A model generated the notes under the pieces. That model searched no databases. It was given only the letters and a program-made list of their open reading frames with translations, and was not told the DNA's origin. The translations under genes and the position numbers were made by a program. From Scenedesmus sp. ARA3 (lineage: Eukaryota > Chlorophyta > Chlorophyceae > Sphaeropleales > Scenedesmaceae), in assembly GCA_004335835.1 (NCBI GenBank), contig RWJK01001818.1, positions 62,001-126,000 on the forward strand: 64,000 nt of DNA, in the 5' to 3' direction. Positions within the stretch are counted from its first letter, which is position 1. Every line of letters starts with the position of its first letter. Positions 36,101 through 47,241 of the stretch are shown in pieces.

Positions 36101-39100
36101 GCCTCACCTGCTGCACGGATCTCCTTCTCCATGGCATACCTGCAGCAGCAGCAGCAGCAGCAGCAGTGTGTCAGCCGCCCAACAATGCGGCACCGTTCAT
36201 GGCAAGCTGCCAGGTGTCAAGTGCCCAGCAATAAGAAATGTGCTTCATTGCTGACAGTCAGTGCCCAGCAATAAGAACTGTGCTTCATTGATGACAGTAA
36301 GTGCCCAGCATAAGTACTGCACTTCATTCTTGCTGACAGCCATATTTCTGCATCGCTGGCACAGCTCAGGCAACCAAATGGCACCTGCAGCCAAGTCCAT
36401 GTCATCCATCACAAACTGCTGCCATCTGTTTGACACTGCTGTTGTCAACTGATTGTACCGTGCTCTTTCTTGTCAACTGCTTGTATCGTGCTATCACACA
36501 TTGTGTTACACACTGCACCCACCTGCGGCCAAAGTCCATGTCATCGATTACAAACTGTGCCGCGCCAGACTTTTGCAGCTCGTGTGCAGCCTGCATGGGA
36601 TGCAGCAGCAGCAGCAGCAGCAGCAGCAGCGTGTACAGCAGGGTGCGTAGAATAGTGCCAGCAGTGCAGCATGGCAGCAAAGCAGCTACCGCCACAGTTT
36701 ACCAAGAAGGGACCGGTGAGGCATGCAACACTGGGCAGCAGTCAAGGCTGCTGCCCACACTCAGCATCGGCAACACCTGCCGCACTGTCCTATCTCAAGG
36801 TGGCGGCTGAAGGATCTGCGTGGCGCACAGTCTGTATGAATACTTTGCAAACAAATCTACCTGCTGTAACAGCAACATAAACATCGCTGCGCAACTCCAC
36901 TGACGCATCACACACAAGAAGCAGCAGCTGTATCCACATGGGATAAAAACAGTAGCGGACCATGCACTCACGAGCTCTGCGCACCGGGCAGGATTCATCA
37001 AGCGCAACAAGCAGCAGACATCTCCTGACAGCAGCACATACAACCAATCATTGGTTGTGCCATTGAATGGCAGCATTCAACAGTGTTTTCCAACGCCGCG
37101 CACCTCCATGGACTCGTCGTACGTTCTCCGCAGCTTGCCGGTCGCGAAGCGCCACACGCGCACGCGGCTGTCCGCACAGAAGGCTGCAAACTGGCTGCCG
37201 TCCCTGCTGACCTCCAGGCTGCGCGCGTGCGTCTTAGCCTTTGCCAGTGCAAAGAGGTCTGTGTCCATCTTCATGCTGAAGCTGACTGCAGCACTGGGGT
37301 GCTTGTAATCGTCACACGACCAGTACTCGATGAAGCCTGTGGTGCAGCAGCAATGAAAATCATGCATTGGTACGTCAGTATGGTCAAATGGTTCACAGCG
37401 CTGTTAGGGTCGCCATGACACGACCAGCACTCGATGAAGCCTGCAACACAAAGAGATTGCGGCAGCATTGCAGTTGAGAAGTCCGTATGTGTATCTTCAT
37501 GCTGAAGCTCACTGCAGCGCTGGGGTGCTTGTAGTCGTCACACGACCAGTACTCAATGAAGCCTTTGCAGCAGAATTGGCATGTTGCAGCAGCAGTGAGG
37601 TGTATGAGCGGGTCTGTGTCCGTCTTCATGACGAACGGTGCAGTCCTGACACGACCAGGTTCCAATCAAGCCGAAATACTGGAGAACATCACACCAACAA
37701 TAACACGCCAGCAGCGCTCACCCTTGCGTTGCCACTGATGACTGCGTTTGCGGCTGCATTAAAGCGCATGACCGCCACCGGGCTTGCGTGACCGCTGCTG
37801 AGCGTAGCGAGTGGCTCCTTGCTGCTGCTGTAGATGAGCCCTGGGCGCCACTTGCGATATATTTGCATCTCAGCTTATCACATTTCAGTTCAGCTCGACC
37901 ATCATTCAGAATCAACAAGAAATACTCAGAGAACACACAAAGATACACAGAAAGCGTGCGAAACACGCTCACCCTTGGCGTCGCTGCTGATGGCCGCATT
38001 TGTGGCTGCGTTGAAGCGCATCACCGCCACCGGGCTGGCGTGAACGCTGCTGAGCGTAGCCAGTGGCTCCTCGCTGCCGCTGGCTCGTCATAGGTTACCA
38101 CCAGGCACCACGTGCCCTGCGTGCATCTCCAGTTTGCCAGTTTTAGTCCAGCTTCACTACTACTCGGAATGAACTGTACCAGTGGTACCCAGGGAGCACA
38201 ACATTCAAAACACGCGCTCACCGTTGGCGTCGCTGCTGATGACCGCATTTGCCGCTGCGTTGAAGCGCAAGACGGCCACCGGGCTGGCGTGGACGCTGCT
38301 GAGCGTAGCCAGTGGCTCCTGGCTGCCGCTGTAGATGAGCCCTAGGCACAGCTTGCCTTATATGCATCTCAGCTTACTACGTTTCACTTCAGCTCGACTA
38401 CCACTCAAAATCAACAAGAGATACTCAGAGAACACACAAAGATACACAGGTAACATGCAACACGCTCACCCTTGGCGTCGCTGCTGATGACGGCATTCGC
38501 CGCTGCGTTGAAGCGCATGACCGCCACCGGGCTCGCGTGATTGCTGCTGAGCGTAGCAAGTGGCTCTTCGCTGCCGCTGGCCACATCATAGATGTGTATG
38601 GCTGGGCTGTTGAGGTCACTGATGGCCAGCTTGGCTGCGGCATCCCCTTTCTGCAATGTATAGTGCCAGATGCACGGCAGGCAGTGGCAAAGGCAGCTGT
38701 GAAGGAGGCGGCAAAGGAAGCCAGCAGCTGCAGAAAAGTGACTGGGCACTGAGCCTGTGACTGCTCAGCAATGCAACCCGCTTCGTGGAGCATAATGATA
38801 TGAGATACCAATATGCAGAGCGCTTTTTTGTAACAACCTTCATCCCAGCCACGCAGCCCTGAAGCAAATTCCTGCCTCCCAATCGCGTCCAACACGCATG
38901 CAATACCACGCCTTAAACTTCATACAAGGCAGCACCATGAACTTCTCACCCCCTGAAGATCCACTCTGCGGAGCCGGGTGTGGCAGCTTCATCATCATGA
39001 TCATGTCGAAGCTCAGCACATCATCCCAATCACTTCAGACTGCAAACTTCACTGTGAAATCACACGCTAGCACCGCGAGCTTCGCACCTTGAAGATCCAC

Positions 39101-40854
39101 TCTGCAGTGCCCGGTGTGTATGGCAGCTTCATCATCATGATCATGTCAAAGCCCAGCACATCATACACCTTGACGCTGCGGTCCCTGCTGATGCTCACAC
39201 ACAGGCTGCCGTCGTGGCTGGCGGCAAGGCCTGCAAGCACAAAAGCAGCAAACAGAACGGCAGCAGTTAGTGCCTCCAAGGCCGTGGCCAGGTTGAAGAT
39301 ATAGCGGCAAACAACAGGCTGCCGTCGTGGCTGGCTGCAAGGCCTGCAAGCAATACAACAGCAAAAAAGACCAGCAGCGTTCAGTGCATTTTGGGCTAGC
39401 TGTGAGAGCGGCTGCCGCGGCTGCGGTCCCTGCTGATGCTCACACACAGGCTGCCGTCGTGGCTTGCTGCCAGGCCTGCAGGTCCGCAACGCAGCGTTGG
39501 TACAGGTGAGGGTGTGAACAGCGGGGCAGGGGCTGAAAAGGAGAGGAGCACACACTCAAACAATGTAGAGACAGCGCGAAAGCAACAGCGCGTCCAGCGC
39601 ACGAACTATTTTGCTGTGCGTGGGCTGCCTGAAGTTGCAGCAGCACACCAGCCACGACCCACAAGCATGACAGCTTATGAAAAACAGGCATTGTCCAGTG
39701 CACCTGCAGGCGCAAGTGCGCAGCGGCTGCCAACTATGGCTGCGTACCGCTTGCTGAGCCCATGCTGCTGCTCATCCACAGATGCACCTATGCTGCTGCT
39801 TCTGCTGCTTTTGCTTCTTTTGCTGTTGCTTCTGCTGCTGCTGCTCACCGTCCACTGCGCCGATGTGGCTGCGGTAGTGCTTCACAAACTCTATGCCCTG
39901 CTCCTGCTTCTTCCAGAACTTGAGGTGCCCGTCAGCACTGCCAGTGATGATGAAGTCGCTGGGGGTGGCCTGGCGCGGTGCAGCGACAGCAGCAGCAGCA
40001 GCAAGCATGTTTGCAACCTGCTATGTTCAGGTCATGTACTTCAAACGTGAGGGTGCAGGGCCCAGGGCATGGCAGCAGCATTATGCAACTGCTGCAGGCT
40101 GCTGCTTGCTGCAGCTCTGCCACCTGCTGCTGCGATAAGTGCAAACGCCTGATGTCAGTCAATGCCTGCAGCAGCCTAGCGGGCTGTGGCACGCATGCTG
40201 TGCATCTTCCAGCTGAGTAACGCTTCTGCTGCTGCACCTGCTGCAGCCACAGCTGACCATCCAAGCACGGCAATAGCTTGCCACTGGCGTGCTGGCACCT
40301 CTGCGCTGCTGCTGTGTTGCTTTGGGCTTGCTGCACAACTGGCACGCTCACCACCACGTGTGTCACTGTGTCTCTGTGCATGTAGCTCTTTTCGTACATC
40401 TGTGCACATGGCAGCGCATCCAGGTACTGCTGCTCAAACGGCAGCACCTGCAGGAGTGACCAGTCAGCAGCAGGAGAGCAGCCGATTGGTGCTATTGCTA
40501 AATGGCAACAATGAACTGTGCCAAAGCAACCTCACCAAGTTGAAGATGCATTTACATTGGTAGGACTGTGAGCAACCGACTGTGTGTCTCAAAGGAGCTC
40601 CGTGGCAGCAACATATGCAAGTACAGCAGCAGCACAAGCAGCAGCACAACTGCCGCTGCAGCATTCACAAGCAGCAGCTGTTGCTGCCAGCGCACCTTCC
40701 GTTTCTTTGACTTGGGTAGCTGCGGTCCGACATTATCCTCTTCCTCCGGCTCTCCATCTGCTGCGTCTGCTGGGGGCCTGGGAGGCCCCTCTTCTGCTGC
40801 TGCTTCCTTAAGCGCCTCTGCGGCAGGGCGCTTGCCGCCCGCCTCCTCCGACAT
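31958..40854 (-). CDS. PPWD1: PPWD1: WD40-repeat cyclophilin (peptidyl-prolyl isomerase)
   Basis: Spliceosome-associated nuclear cyclophilin: N-terminal WD40 propeller, C-terminal peptidyl-prolyl cis-trans isomerase. The ATG at 40854 begins [16 protein letters not shown] with an acidic and then lysine-rich segment. Ordered blocks: [20 protein letters not shown] (about 40420-40360); [20 protein letters not shown] (about 39965); [20 protein letters not shown] (about 39205); [15 protein letters not shown] (about 38600); [19 protein letters not shown] (about 37335); [11 protein letters not shown] (about 36560); [20 protein letters not shown] (about 35715); [17 protein letters not shown] (about 34880); [19 protein letters not shown] (about 34605); [19 protein letters not shown] (about 33990); [20 protein letters not shown] (about 33255); and [19 protein letters not shown] (about 32155). 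The stop is at 31958. The active-site residues FHR, QTGDPTG-like QTGDPLG, GSQFF and [10 protein letters not shown] are all present. Domain order and length match the family closely. Nearly every intron holds partial copies of a flanking exon. Confidence 0.95.
32115..32652 (-). repeat. PPWD1 exon echo, five copies of the [15 protein letters not shown] exon start
   Basis: Copies of about 50 bp lie at 32115-32166 (true last exon), 32243-32293, 32338-32391, about 32478-32524 (decayed) and 32602-32652. Each encodes [15 protein letters not shown] or a close variant, begins with a GCAG acceptor and sits upstream of the real exon in transcript sense. Many differences are at third codon positions. Confidence 0.92.
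32897..33190 (-). repeat. PPWD1 exon echo, three copies of the ILSMANAG exon end
   Basis: The donor end of the [12 protein letters not shown] exon (complement of about 33158-33190, GILSMANAG plus GTGAGG) recurs at about 33032-33063 and about 32897-32925. CAG-rich spacers separate the copies. Confidence 0.85.
33232..33500 (-). repeat. PPWD1 exon echo ([11 protein letters not shown], acceptor side)
   Basis: The exon start encoding [11 protein letters not shown] at 33234-33268 is repeated at about 33363-33397 with two changes, and a short decayed trace lies near 33468-33500. Confidence 0.83.
33620..33972 (-). repeat. PPWD1 exon echo ([11 protein letters not shown], donor side)
   Basis: The exon end at about 33972-33932 ([13 protein letters not shown] plus GTGAGG) recurs at about 33805-33768 ([13 protein letters not shown]) and as a short trace at about 33645-33625 (GDPLGERG). 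Confidence 0.82.
34896..35290 (-). repeat. PPWD1 exon echo, three copies of the [16 protein letters not shown] exon start
   Basis: Copies of about 73 bp lie at 34896-34968 (true exon, continuing to [15 protein letters not shown] sequence), 35059-35131 and 35218-35290, spaced about 160 bp. They encode [33 protein letters not shown] and [16 protein letters not shown], each with an upstream CAG acceptor. Confidence 0.92.
35404..35655 (-). repeat. PPWD1 exon echo ([14 protein letters not shown], donor side)
   Basis: About 105 bp at 35549-35655 (true exon end, [20 protein letters not shown]) is repeated at 35404-35510 as [20 protein letters not shown], the downstream part shifted in frame by a small indel. 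Confidence 0.88.
36221..36340. repeat. Three tandem copies of a 41-bp unit in a PPWD1 intron
   Basis: The block TGCCCAGCAATAAGAA..TGTGCTTCATTGCTGACAG starts at about 36221, 36261 and 36302. It carries no recognisable exon sequence and so differs from the exon echoes. Confidence 0.85.
37290..37567 (-). repeat. PPWD1 exon echo ([20 protein letters not shown], acceptor side)
   Basis: The exon start at 37290-37341 (true) is repeated at about 37516-37567 almost unchanged ([13 protein letters not shown] preserved), and partly at about 37402-37442 (GFIECWSC). Each copy has an upstream CAG. Confidence 0.88.
37718..38600 (-). repeat. PPWD1 exon echo, four copies of the ~110-bp EPLATLSS exon end in nested duplications
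   Basis: Copies begin at about 37718, 37967, 38216 and 38465; only the last continues into the full exon. All encode variants of [20 protein letters not shown] through a GTGAGC donor. The spacers after the first copy (37833-37955) and the third (38334-38455) are near-identical in places (shared block AGAGAACACACAAAGATACA), while the middle spacer is more diverged. That implies a ~250-bp duplication followed by a ~500-bp one. Confidence 0.9.
38938..39175 (-). repeat. PPWD1 exon echo ([20 protein letters not shown], donor side)
   Basis: The exon end at about 39091-39170 is repeated at about 38948-39026 with substitutions but the same GATCCACTCTGC and CAGCTTCATCATCATGATCA blocks. The copy has lost part of the reading frame. 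Confidence 0.8.
39176..39480 (-). repeat. PPWD1 exon echo, three copies of the [17 protein letters not shown] exon start
   Basis: Copies lie at 39176-39236 (true exon start), about 39312-39349 (short) and 39420-39480. Each begins with a CAG acceptor and keeps codons for [11 protein letters not shown]. Confidence 0.88.
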
Positions 40855-41956
40855 CAACCCGAAGTTATATATCCAATGAACAAAGCCTTAGCGTTGTTTA
40901 CTGGTCGCAGTCTCTGAGATCGGCGCTCAACACGTCAGGCAGCAGGAAACAACCAGACACGAACAACGCTGTGGTCGCTTACTCGTGAGATGAAGATTAT
41001 CAACAGGTAAACAAAGGGAAACAATGCATCGGCATGCTGTTTCTTTGTCAAGTGTGCTGCAACTACAAACATTCGGTTGTCTGCTCAGCTGCCTGCCCAG
41101 CACCCTGGGTGGTGCTGCTCAAGCAGCCAAGCAAACGCTAAGAAACCCCGCATACCTCGGTCAATTTTGTTACCAGAGTTTGCGACACGTCCCTTTTACA
41201 GAACCTCAACAGTGAACGAGCAGGGTTGGACCCCTCAGCCTGCTGATTCACAGCCTGAGGGTAATCAGCAGGCCAGACACAGCGGCGCCAAATGCGCTGT
41301 AAAAGGGTTACAACGTGCATGCAGGTCATAATTCAAAAGCACATGCAACATAATGCGTACTCGCGCTGTCAGATGCAGCACCACACTGAAAGCAACCCAC
41401 AAAATTCAGCACAAAATCCACTTGTCTGACAGACCTCTGGCCCTGCAGCACCAGCTGCACATGTGTGTATACACCAATCGTGACTCAGCTGCAATGCCAT
41501 TTGTGGCAACTTGCCGATGCTTGGCTCAATGCCATATATAGTTAAGTTCAAAGTTCCAGTCCATCTCAGCTGCTGACACACTGTCTCATCACTTGCACGA
41601 ACGCACAAAAGCCATCCACCACACACCTGCAAACTCAGCTGCACATCTCCGCACAATCTGCAGAGTAAGAGACAGGTTTGTTCACAATCTGTACAAGTCA
41701 CCCTCTGCCTGGCATTTGTTGTGGTACCTGCTGCGCCGGGCGACTGCATAAACCAACATCATGATCAAACAGGTGCTCCTGTAGAGTTCACACTGCCGCA
41801 ACACCTCTGACCACCACTATCTGTGCAGCAGCACGCTCTGCAGCAGCAACCCTGATAAACACCCTAACTCCTCATGCGTCAGCCTCCATGGTTGAACCCC
41901 CTCAACCACCACCACCTCCTAGCGTCCAATGGTTCTCCCCGTTTGGTTGCAGGATT
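40855..41956. other. Intergenic: PPWD1 5' flank and CRP1 3' flank
   Basis: 1.1 kb with no supported gene. The 100 bp next to the PPWD1 ATG are relatively AT-rich and probably promoter. The remainder is presumably the CRP1 3' UTR and spacer. Confidence 0.45.
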
Positions 41957-43545
41957 TCAGTTGGGGATGCGTGCAGCCACAGCGTTTGCGCACAGCTCAT
42001 CCACCTCCGGGTTGAAAAAGTCGGCCCACTGCTGCCTGTTGCACTGCTGGAAGCCGTTGAAGGCAAAGAGGCAGCCGCCCGCCAACCTGGCAGCCTCCCT
42101 GGCGCGGTTCTGGCAGGTGCCAAAGGCAATGTTCTGGCACTGCAGGCAGCAACGACATGCATAAGGAGAAGATTATTTGATGATGCTATGCTGAAAGCTG
42201 ATCAGTTCAAGTGAGGTACATGTTAACACTCTTCTGCATCTGTGACGACACAGCTTTAAGTCCAGGCGGCAACACTACTACTACTACTACTACTTTGCAG
42301 AAAGCCCATGTCTTTCAGTCATGGCACCTGGTCAAAGGGTGAGTTGACCATGGCTTGACTGATGTTTGACCACAGTCAAAGTGACGCACCTGCTGCAGGT
42401 TCACCCTCTTGCGCTGGGCACCGCCAAAGCTCCTGCCGCCGCCGCAGAACCTCTGCACAGGGCAACAAACAGCGAGCAGAAGGCAAGGGTGAAACAACCA
42501 GGTCGGGGTGCTGGTTGGGGCGCCGCGCTGATATGTGCATGCACCATGCCGCACCAGTTGCTGGCCTGGACAAGGAGATGCAACATAAAACAGGAAGTTG
42601 AGGGGTAATGACTTGTGCCGTGTACTCAGCAGTGCAGCATGCATGCAGTTGCTGTTCTGTTGAAGCGAAAACGATTCTGCCACCCTCTGAGCATCCCTGT
42701 GCACCCACCTTGGTTGTGCCGCAGGCGTCGATGCCGATCCGACCACCTGCAGTGAACAGCCATGGCCGTGTGATCAGTTCAACCACACACATTCGGCCCA
42801 CATACATGGCGATACACAAGCTGCAGAGCCAGACTGAGCCAGCCCAGTCAGCTGCTGCTGCTGCTGCAGCAGCAACGCCCTCTGCACTAAACTTGCACTC
42901 CTCAGCACTGCAATCAGCTGCTGCATGTCATGCAGCTTGCGAGCCCCTGCAAGAGCTGCGTCTGCTGCCATGCAGATAGCACTGCCTCACTGCTCTGCAT
43001 CTGCTATCATGCAGCATAGAGCACCCGCTGCTCACCAATCTCCCTGCCGATGCGCTTGCATGTCTCAATGTTCACGCTGGCAGGCTTAGCGCAGGAGCGC
43101 TGGCACACGCTCAAACAGTTGTTGGTGCGGCAGTCCTGCAGGCGGCAGCAGGGCACGTTAGTTGGCGCAGCAAGTGCGAGAGCAGCATGACCAGGATCAG
43201 CACGTGCTGTGCACGGTTGTTTGAGCTAGAGCAGCTTGCGTGCCACAGGAAACGTCAGAAATACTCGCAGCTGCTGTTGAGCTGCAATGGAACAGCTATC
43301 TAGTAACCCTTGCAGGGATTAGGTGTGTGATTATATGCAGCAGCTGCTGCTGGGTCCACTACTCAGCAGGGCTACACACTGCGAAAAGCCTGCGGCATTT
43401 ATATGTTATTAGCGCATCTCAGCTACTCGTTAGCGGGGTACTAGCAGCAGCTTACCCGGCACTCGATGCAGGGCCCCTGGCCTGGCCTGCTTGCTGCCAC
43501 CACGGCCAAAAGGGCCAGAAACACGGCCACCCGCATGCACGACAT
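41957..43545 (-). CDS. CRP1: secreted 14-cysteine protein, family unrecognised
   Basis: Five exons (43545-43456, 43135-43036, 42746-42709, 42452-42390, 42139-41957) close in phase to 157 residues. Residues 1-19 are a signal peptide (MSCMRVAVFLALLAVVAAS). The mature part has 14 cysteines: a CIECRDCRTNNC cluster at its start, then LSVCQRSC, ETCKRIG, IDACGTTK, RFCGGGR, CQNIAFGTC, GGCLFAFNGFQQC and a closing motif FNPEVDELC. There are no transmembrane segments after the signal. CRP2 and CRP3 share all 14 cysteines in the same order, so this gene belongs to a tandem family of three on one strand. I do not recognise the fold. Seven disulfides and extracellular or vacuolar location are inferred from composition. 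Low-complexity runs, so common elsewhere in the window, are absent from the protein. Confidence 0.88.
42274..42294. repeat. (ACT)7 microsatellite in CRP1 intron
   Basis: Seven ACT units, one of the few triplet tracts here that is not CAG/CTG. Confidence 0.95.
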
Positions 43546-45179
43546 CCTTGTGAACCTGCAACATATTACAGTAGATACATTCGTCGTTAGGCTGCCGCTG
43601 AAATGACTGTACTAGATCGCATTCTCGGCAGCTTGTTCATACAGGTGTAGATCGGGATATACACCGTAATCAGCATATAGCACGGTGTTGATAAGTTGAT
43701 ATCTTTTTGATGGTATAAAACTGCATGCTGTTGCAGGGCACCTCGACACGCACCGCTGTGGTAAGCTGGTCACCAGGGGTGAGAATGATGCAATCCAACT
43801 GCTGCTGACACGGATTTGAAGATCAAAATGCGGCAGATAATATGAGTTCCAGCTGTGCGATGTTCTGCTCAAGGGGCTGCGGCGATGCCAGATATCAAAT
43901 GGCCAGAGTTGCGTCACCTTCCTCCCGCGAGTGACATGCACAGCAAAGGCCTTCAGCCGCGCTTTGCAAAGTATGCACATGATCACTGAAGACATGTTTA
44001 CTGGCTGGTTTGCTGATGGGGGCCATGCTGACATGTACTCCCGTGCTCACTGCTGCAACTGCTGCAGCTGCTGCTGGCCTCTGTTTTGCTTCCTTGAGGC
44101 TGTCTCGCCTGTATGGTCATCATCAAATAATGGATTAATTACTGGTTCACAACCGACTGGCACGAGCGAGGTATGCAACGAGCAAATAAACGGTAGTCTT
44201 AGTCAACTGCAACTGGCACATGTGCACCAGCAGTGGTGCTCTGCGGGCAGCCTGAGCTTCAGGTCCTGCAGCCTTTCACACAAAATGGGTGTGAGCCTTA
44301 TCAAGTCGCTAATACGATGCTCTTAAACGTGACAAAAGGATGCTGATTGATTGTCAATTTGTGCAAGACAAACACAAAGTGCGGGCTGGGGTCACCCCAG
44401 CACGGTGCTGCTGATCACTCCCTTCCCATTGACACCATGAACAACAGAGGAACAACTGTCGTCCAGTCACTGGACACTGAGTGTACCAAACATCCGCTGC
44501 TCCATCCATTCAGCCACAGCAGCAAACAAACAACAGTAAGAATGCATCTGAGTCAGATGGGAAGCTGTAGTACCTGCTGCTGCAGCTTTTACAAGAGGAG
44601 TACAGGCAATGTTCTGTTTTCCTTGCAAGGTGACACACAGACAGCACTGTGAGGTGGACTGCCTGTGACCTCCTCAAGGCTGCTGCGCCACGCGTCTGTC
44701 AGAAAGTATCACAGGCCACTAGACTGTTCAATGACCCAGTCACCGCATTTATCATATACAAAGCGCAAAATTCCTGCCAGGAAGCCTTCGCTGGCAGCCT
44801 GGCACCACGCTAGCAAAACGGTGCATGCATGCTGGCGCTGTGAGGTGGGACATTCCCAGGCTGCAGGAACAACTGTTCAATCAACAAATTGTCCTTTATC
44901 AAGGACGTCATGAAGGACAATCTGTCTGGAGCAGCGCTGTTGAAATTTGCACAAAGGCTAGTTCATCAGCCTTGCTGCTTTTAAATGCTTGGTGTGCTTG
45001 ACGCGTGCCACGTGCTCAGCAGTTGATGTGTGGCTGCGGTGGCAGCAGTCAACATATACCATCTTCCCCGTGCATAAGGTGGCGAAAAGGTGTACATATG
45101 TACTGCCAGGCTGTAGCGCCAGCTGCAGCTGTGGAGTTCTAGTGCTGTTCCAGCATCTTCACCATGTTATCTGCGTGCC
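43546..45179. other. Spacer between CRP2 and CRP1
   Basis: 1.6 kb between the CRP2 stop (45180) and the CRP1 start (43545). 43560-43800 is AT-rich and probably the CRP1 promoter. I see no relict fourth CRP copy: none of the cysteine motifs appear in any frame. Confidence 0.5.
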
Positions 45180-47241
45180 TCAGTAATTGATGCGTGCCTT
45201 CACAGCATTGACACACAGCTCATTCACCTCTGGGTACCAGAAGCCAGCCCACTCGTCCCTGCAGCAAAAGAGATTCAAGGAGCGATGCAGCCCGCAGCAC
45301 AGTAAGAGCCACCAGGCAACATGCATGCATGTGCTTGCGCAAGCATGTGACGGTGAAGTGTATCTGTTGCGGTGAGCGTCATGGCCGCAGTGCTAGGGTG
45401 TGGCTGCAGTGACTGCGCAGCAGCCTGTATCAAAGCGCCGCCCAGCCCAGGTAGGCTGCATACAGGCATGATAATTGCCTCATCATCATCAGATCACCAA
45501 TTTAAACTACCACCTCACTTGTTGCAGCGGCGGAAGCGCATGAAGGCTGCCTTGCAGCCGTTGCTGGGCTTCATGGCCTCCTCCTTGGCATGCTGCTGGC
45601 ACATGCCGTACGCGATGTTCTGGCACTGCAGCCGGCACAGCACAGCGTGGGGTTGCATGCAGGTTTGCAGGGTAGGCTGTCGGTAGCATGCCATGCAAAA
45701 GGCTGGAAGCGTGAAGCTGCCGTATCATGGGTGCCATACATGCTGCTCAAGAAGCGTGCAATCAAAGACCAGGATGTTGATTCTGATGTTGCAGTTGTGA
45801 AACACGCAGTTCACAAACACGTGACAATCAACCTCATCACTTGCCTGCTTCAGCGTGACCTTGGCAGTCTTGCCTTTGTGCCCACCGCGCTTGTTTCCGC
45901 CGCAGAACTTCTGCATGGCATCCCAACGCAGCAGAAGTAGCAGCAGCATCACAAAGAGGCAGTAGTGAATGCAGTGGAGACAGCTGCTGCCACAACACTG
46001 CTGCTGAACCTTGTAGCACTATGCTGAGATGCTGCTTGCCTGGTGATTTAGGCTGCTGCTGTGTCAAGAGATGTCTGATCAGTGCAGGGTGAGGCGTCTG
46101 GTCCCAGCTGGCTGCAGGGTAGGTGGCAAAGTAAAAATGGACAGTCTGAACAGTCTGAACAGTCTGAACAGTCTGAACAGTCTGAACATGAAAAACAAAT
46201 CTGCGCACCTTCAAGCAACTTGCTGGCATGTCACGCGCAGTGGGTGCCAGCAGTAAGCTGTGCATTGAAGAGGTACCATGCTGTGGTGTGCTTACCTTGG
46301 TGGTTGCGCATGCATCTTTGCCAATCTTGCCGCCTGAAGTAGATTGCAGCGGGCAGTCCAATCAAAGGACACCAAGTCACTCAATCAATCACCAATACAC
46401 GGTCCATCCAACAGGCATGCAACTATTGGACTAGCAAGCCATCATTTTGATAACTCTGGTTGATTGTGCTGGCAGCAGCAATGCAGTGCTGTGCCACTGC
46501 ACGTCACTCAGCTGTTGCAGCTGAACGTCTTGTATGCTGTCCCCAGCTCAAGTGACACACGTTTGCGCAAATCAAGTGACATGATGCATGGCTGTAGCAG
46601 CGCAGCGGCACCCACCAATGTCCTTGCCAACTTTCTTGCACTTTTCCACGTCCATCCCACAGGAGCGCTTGCAGACACTGAAGCAATTGTTGGTTTTGCA
46701 CTCCTGCAGAACAAATGCAACAAGGAGCCGAAGATGTCAACACGGGTTAACAAGTCGGTACGATGTTGTAGCTGCATCCAATGTTCATGCGAGACTGCCG
46801 GTTCAAACGAATTCCAGACACTACGTGAGAGCAGGATGCACATTTACATTGCACTGCTGGGCGGCCAGAGAGGCATGGAGTGAAGTTCAACAGTGTGTCC
46901 ACTTTGAAGTGGAACGAATTCATGCAGCAGCTGTTAACTACGAGCAACTACTGCTGAGCAATGCTGCTGCTGCCGCTGTTGCTGCCACCTCCATTTCTGG
47001 ATGCGTGTGGCTGTTCAATGAATTATTGTTGCTATTGGCAGCAGCTCACTTTGCACTCGATGCATGGAGTCTTTGTTCCAGCCTGAGGCTTTGAGGCTGC
47101 AGCAGTTGTGGCTGTCTTGTTGCCAGCAGCAACTGCTGACACAGCAGTGGTGGTGGATTTGGAGAGGACTGCGGGCGCTGTAGTTGCTGCTGCTGTGATG
47201 AACACAGCTAATAGGACCGTCAAACGCATGCTAGACATCAT
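45180..47241 (-). CDS. CRP2: secreted 14-cysteine protein with Thr/Ala-rich insert
   Basis: Six exons (47241-47050, 46703-46616, 46333-46296, 45910-45845, 45625-45519, 45258-45180) close in phase to 189 residues. Residues 1 to about 20 are a signal peptide (MMSSMRLTVLLAVFITAAAT). Between it and the first cysteine lies an extra stretch of about 35 residues rich in Thr, Ala, Ser and Lys, absent from CRP1 and CRP3. The framework is conserved: CIECKECKTNNC, FSVCKRSC, EKCKKVG, GKDACATTK, KFCGGNKRGG, CQNIAYGMC, SNGCKAAFMRFRRC and YPEVNELC, 14 cysteines in all. The protein is more lysine-rich than its paralogues. Intron 4 uses a GC donor (CAG|GCAAGT). A sixth exon exists because an intron interrupts CNK|DEWAGF. 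Function unknown. Confidence 0.88.
46142..46186. repeat. 9-bp minisatellite (CAGTCTGAA)5 in CRP2 intron
   Basis: Five perfect tandem copies of CAGTCTGAA in the intron between CRP2 exons 3 and 4. It is perfect, hence likely young and length-variable. Confidence 0.97.

Noticed and set aside
36221..36340. Short direct repeats as a CRISPR array
   Set aside because: The repeat units abut without unique spacers, lie inside an intron, and the genome is eukaryotic.
40862..40875. TATATATCC next to the PPWD1 start as a TATA box
   Set aside because: It lies about 10 bp from the ATG, which would put the transcription start inside the coding sequence.
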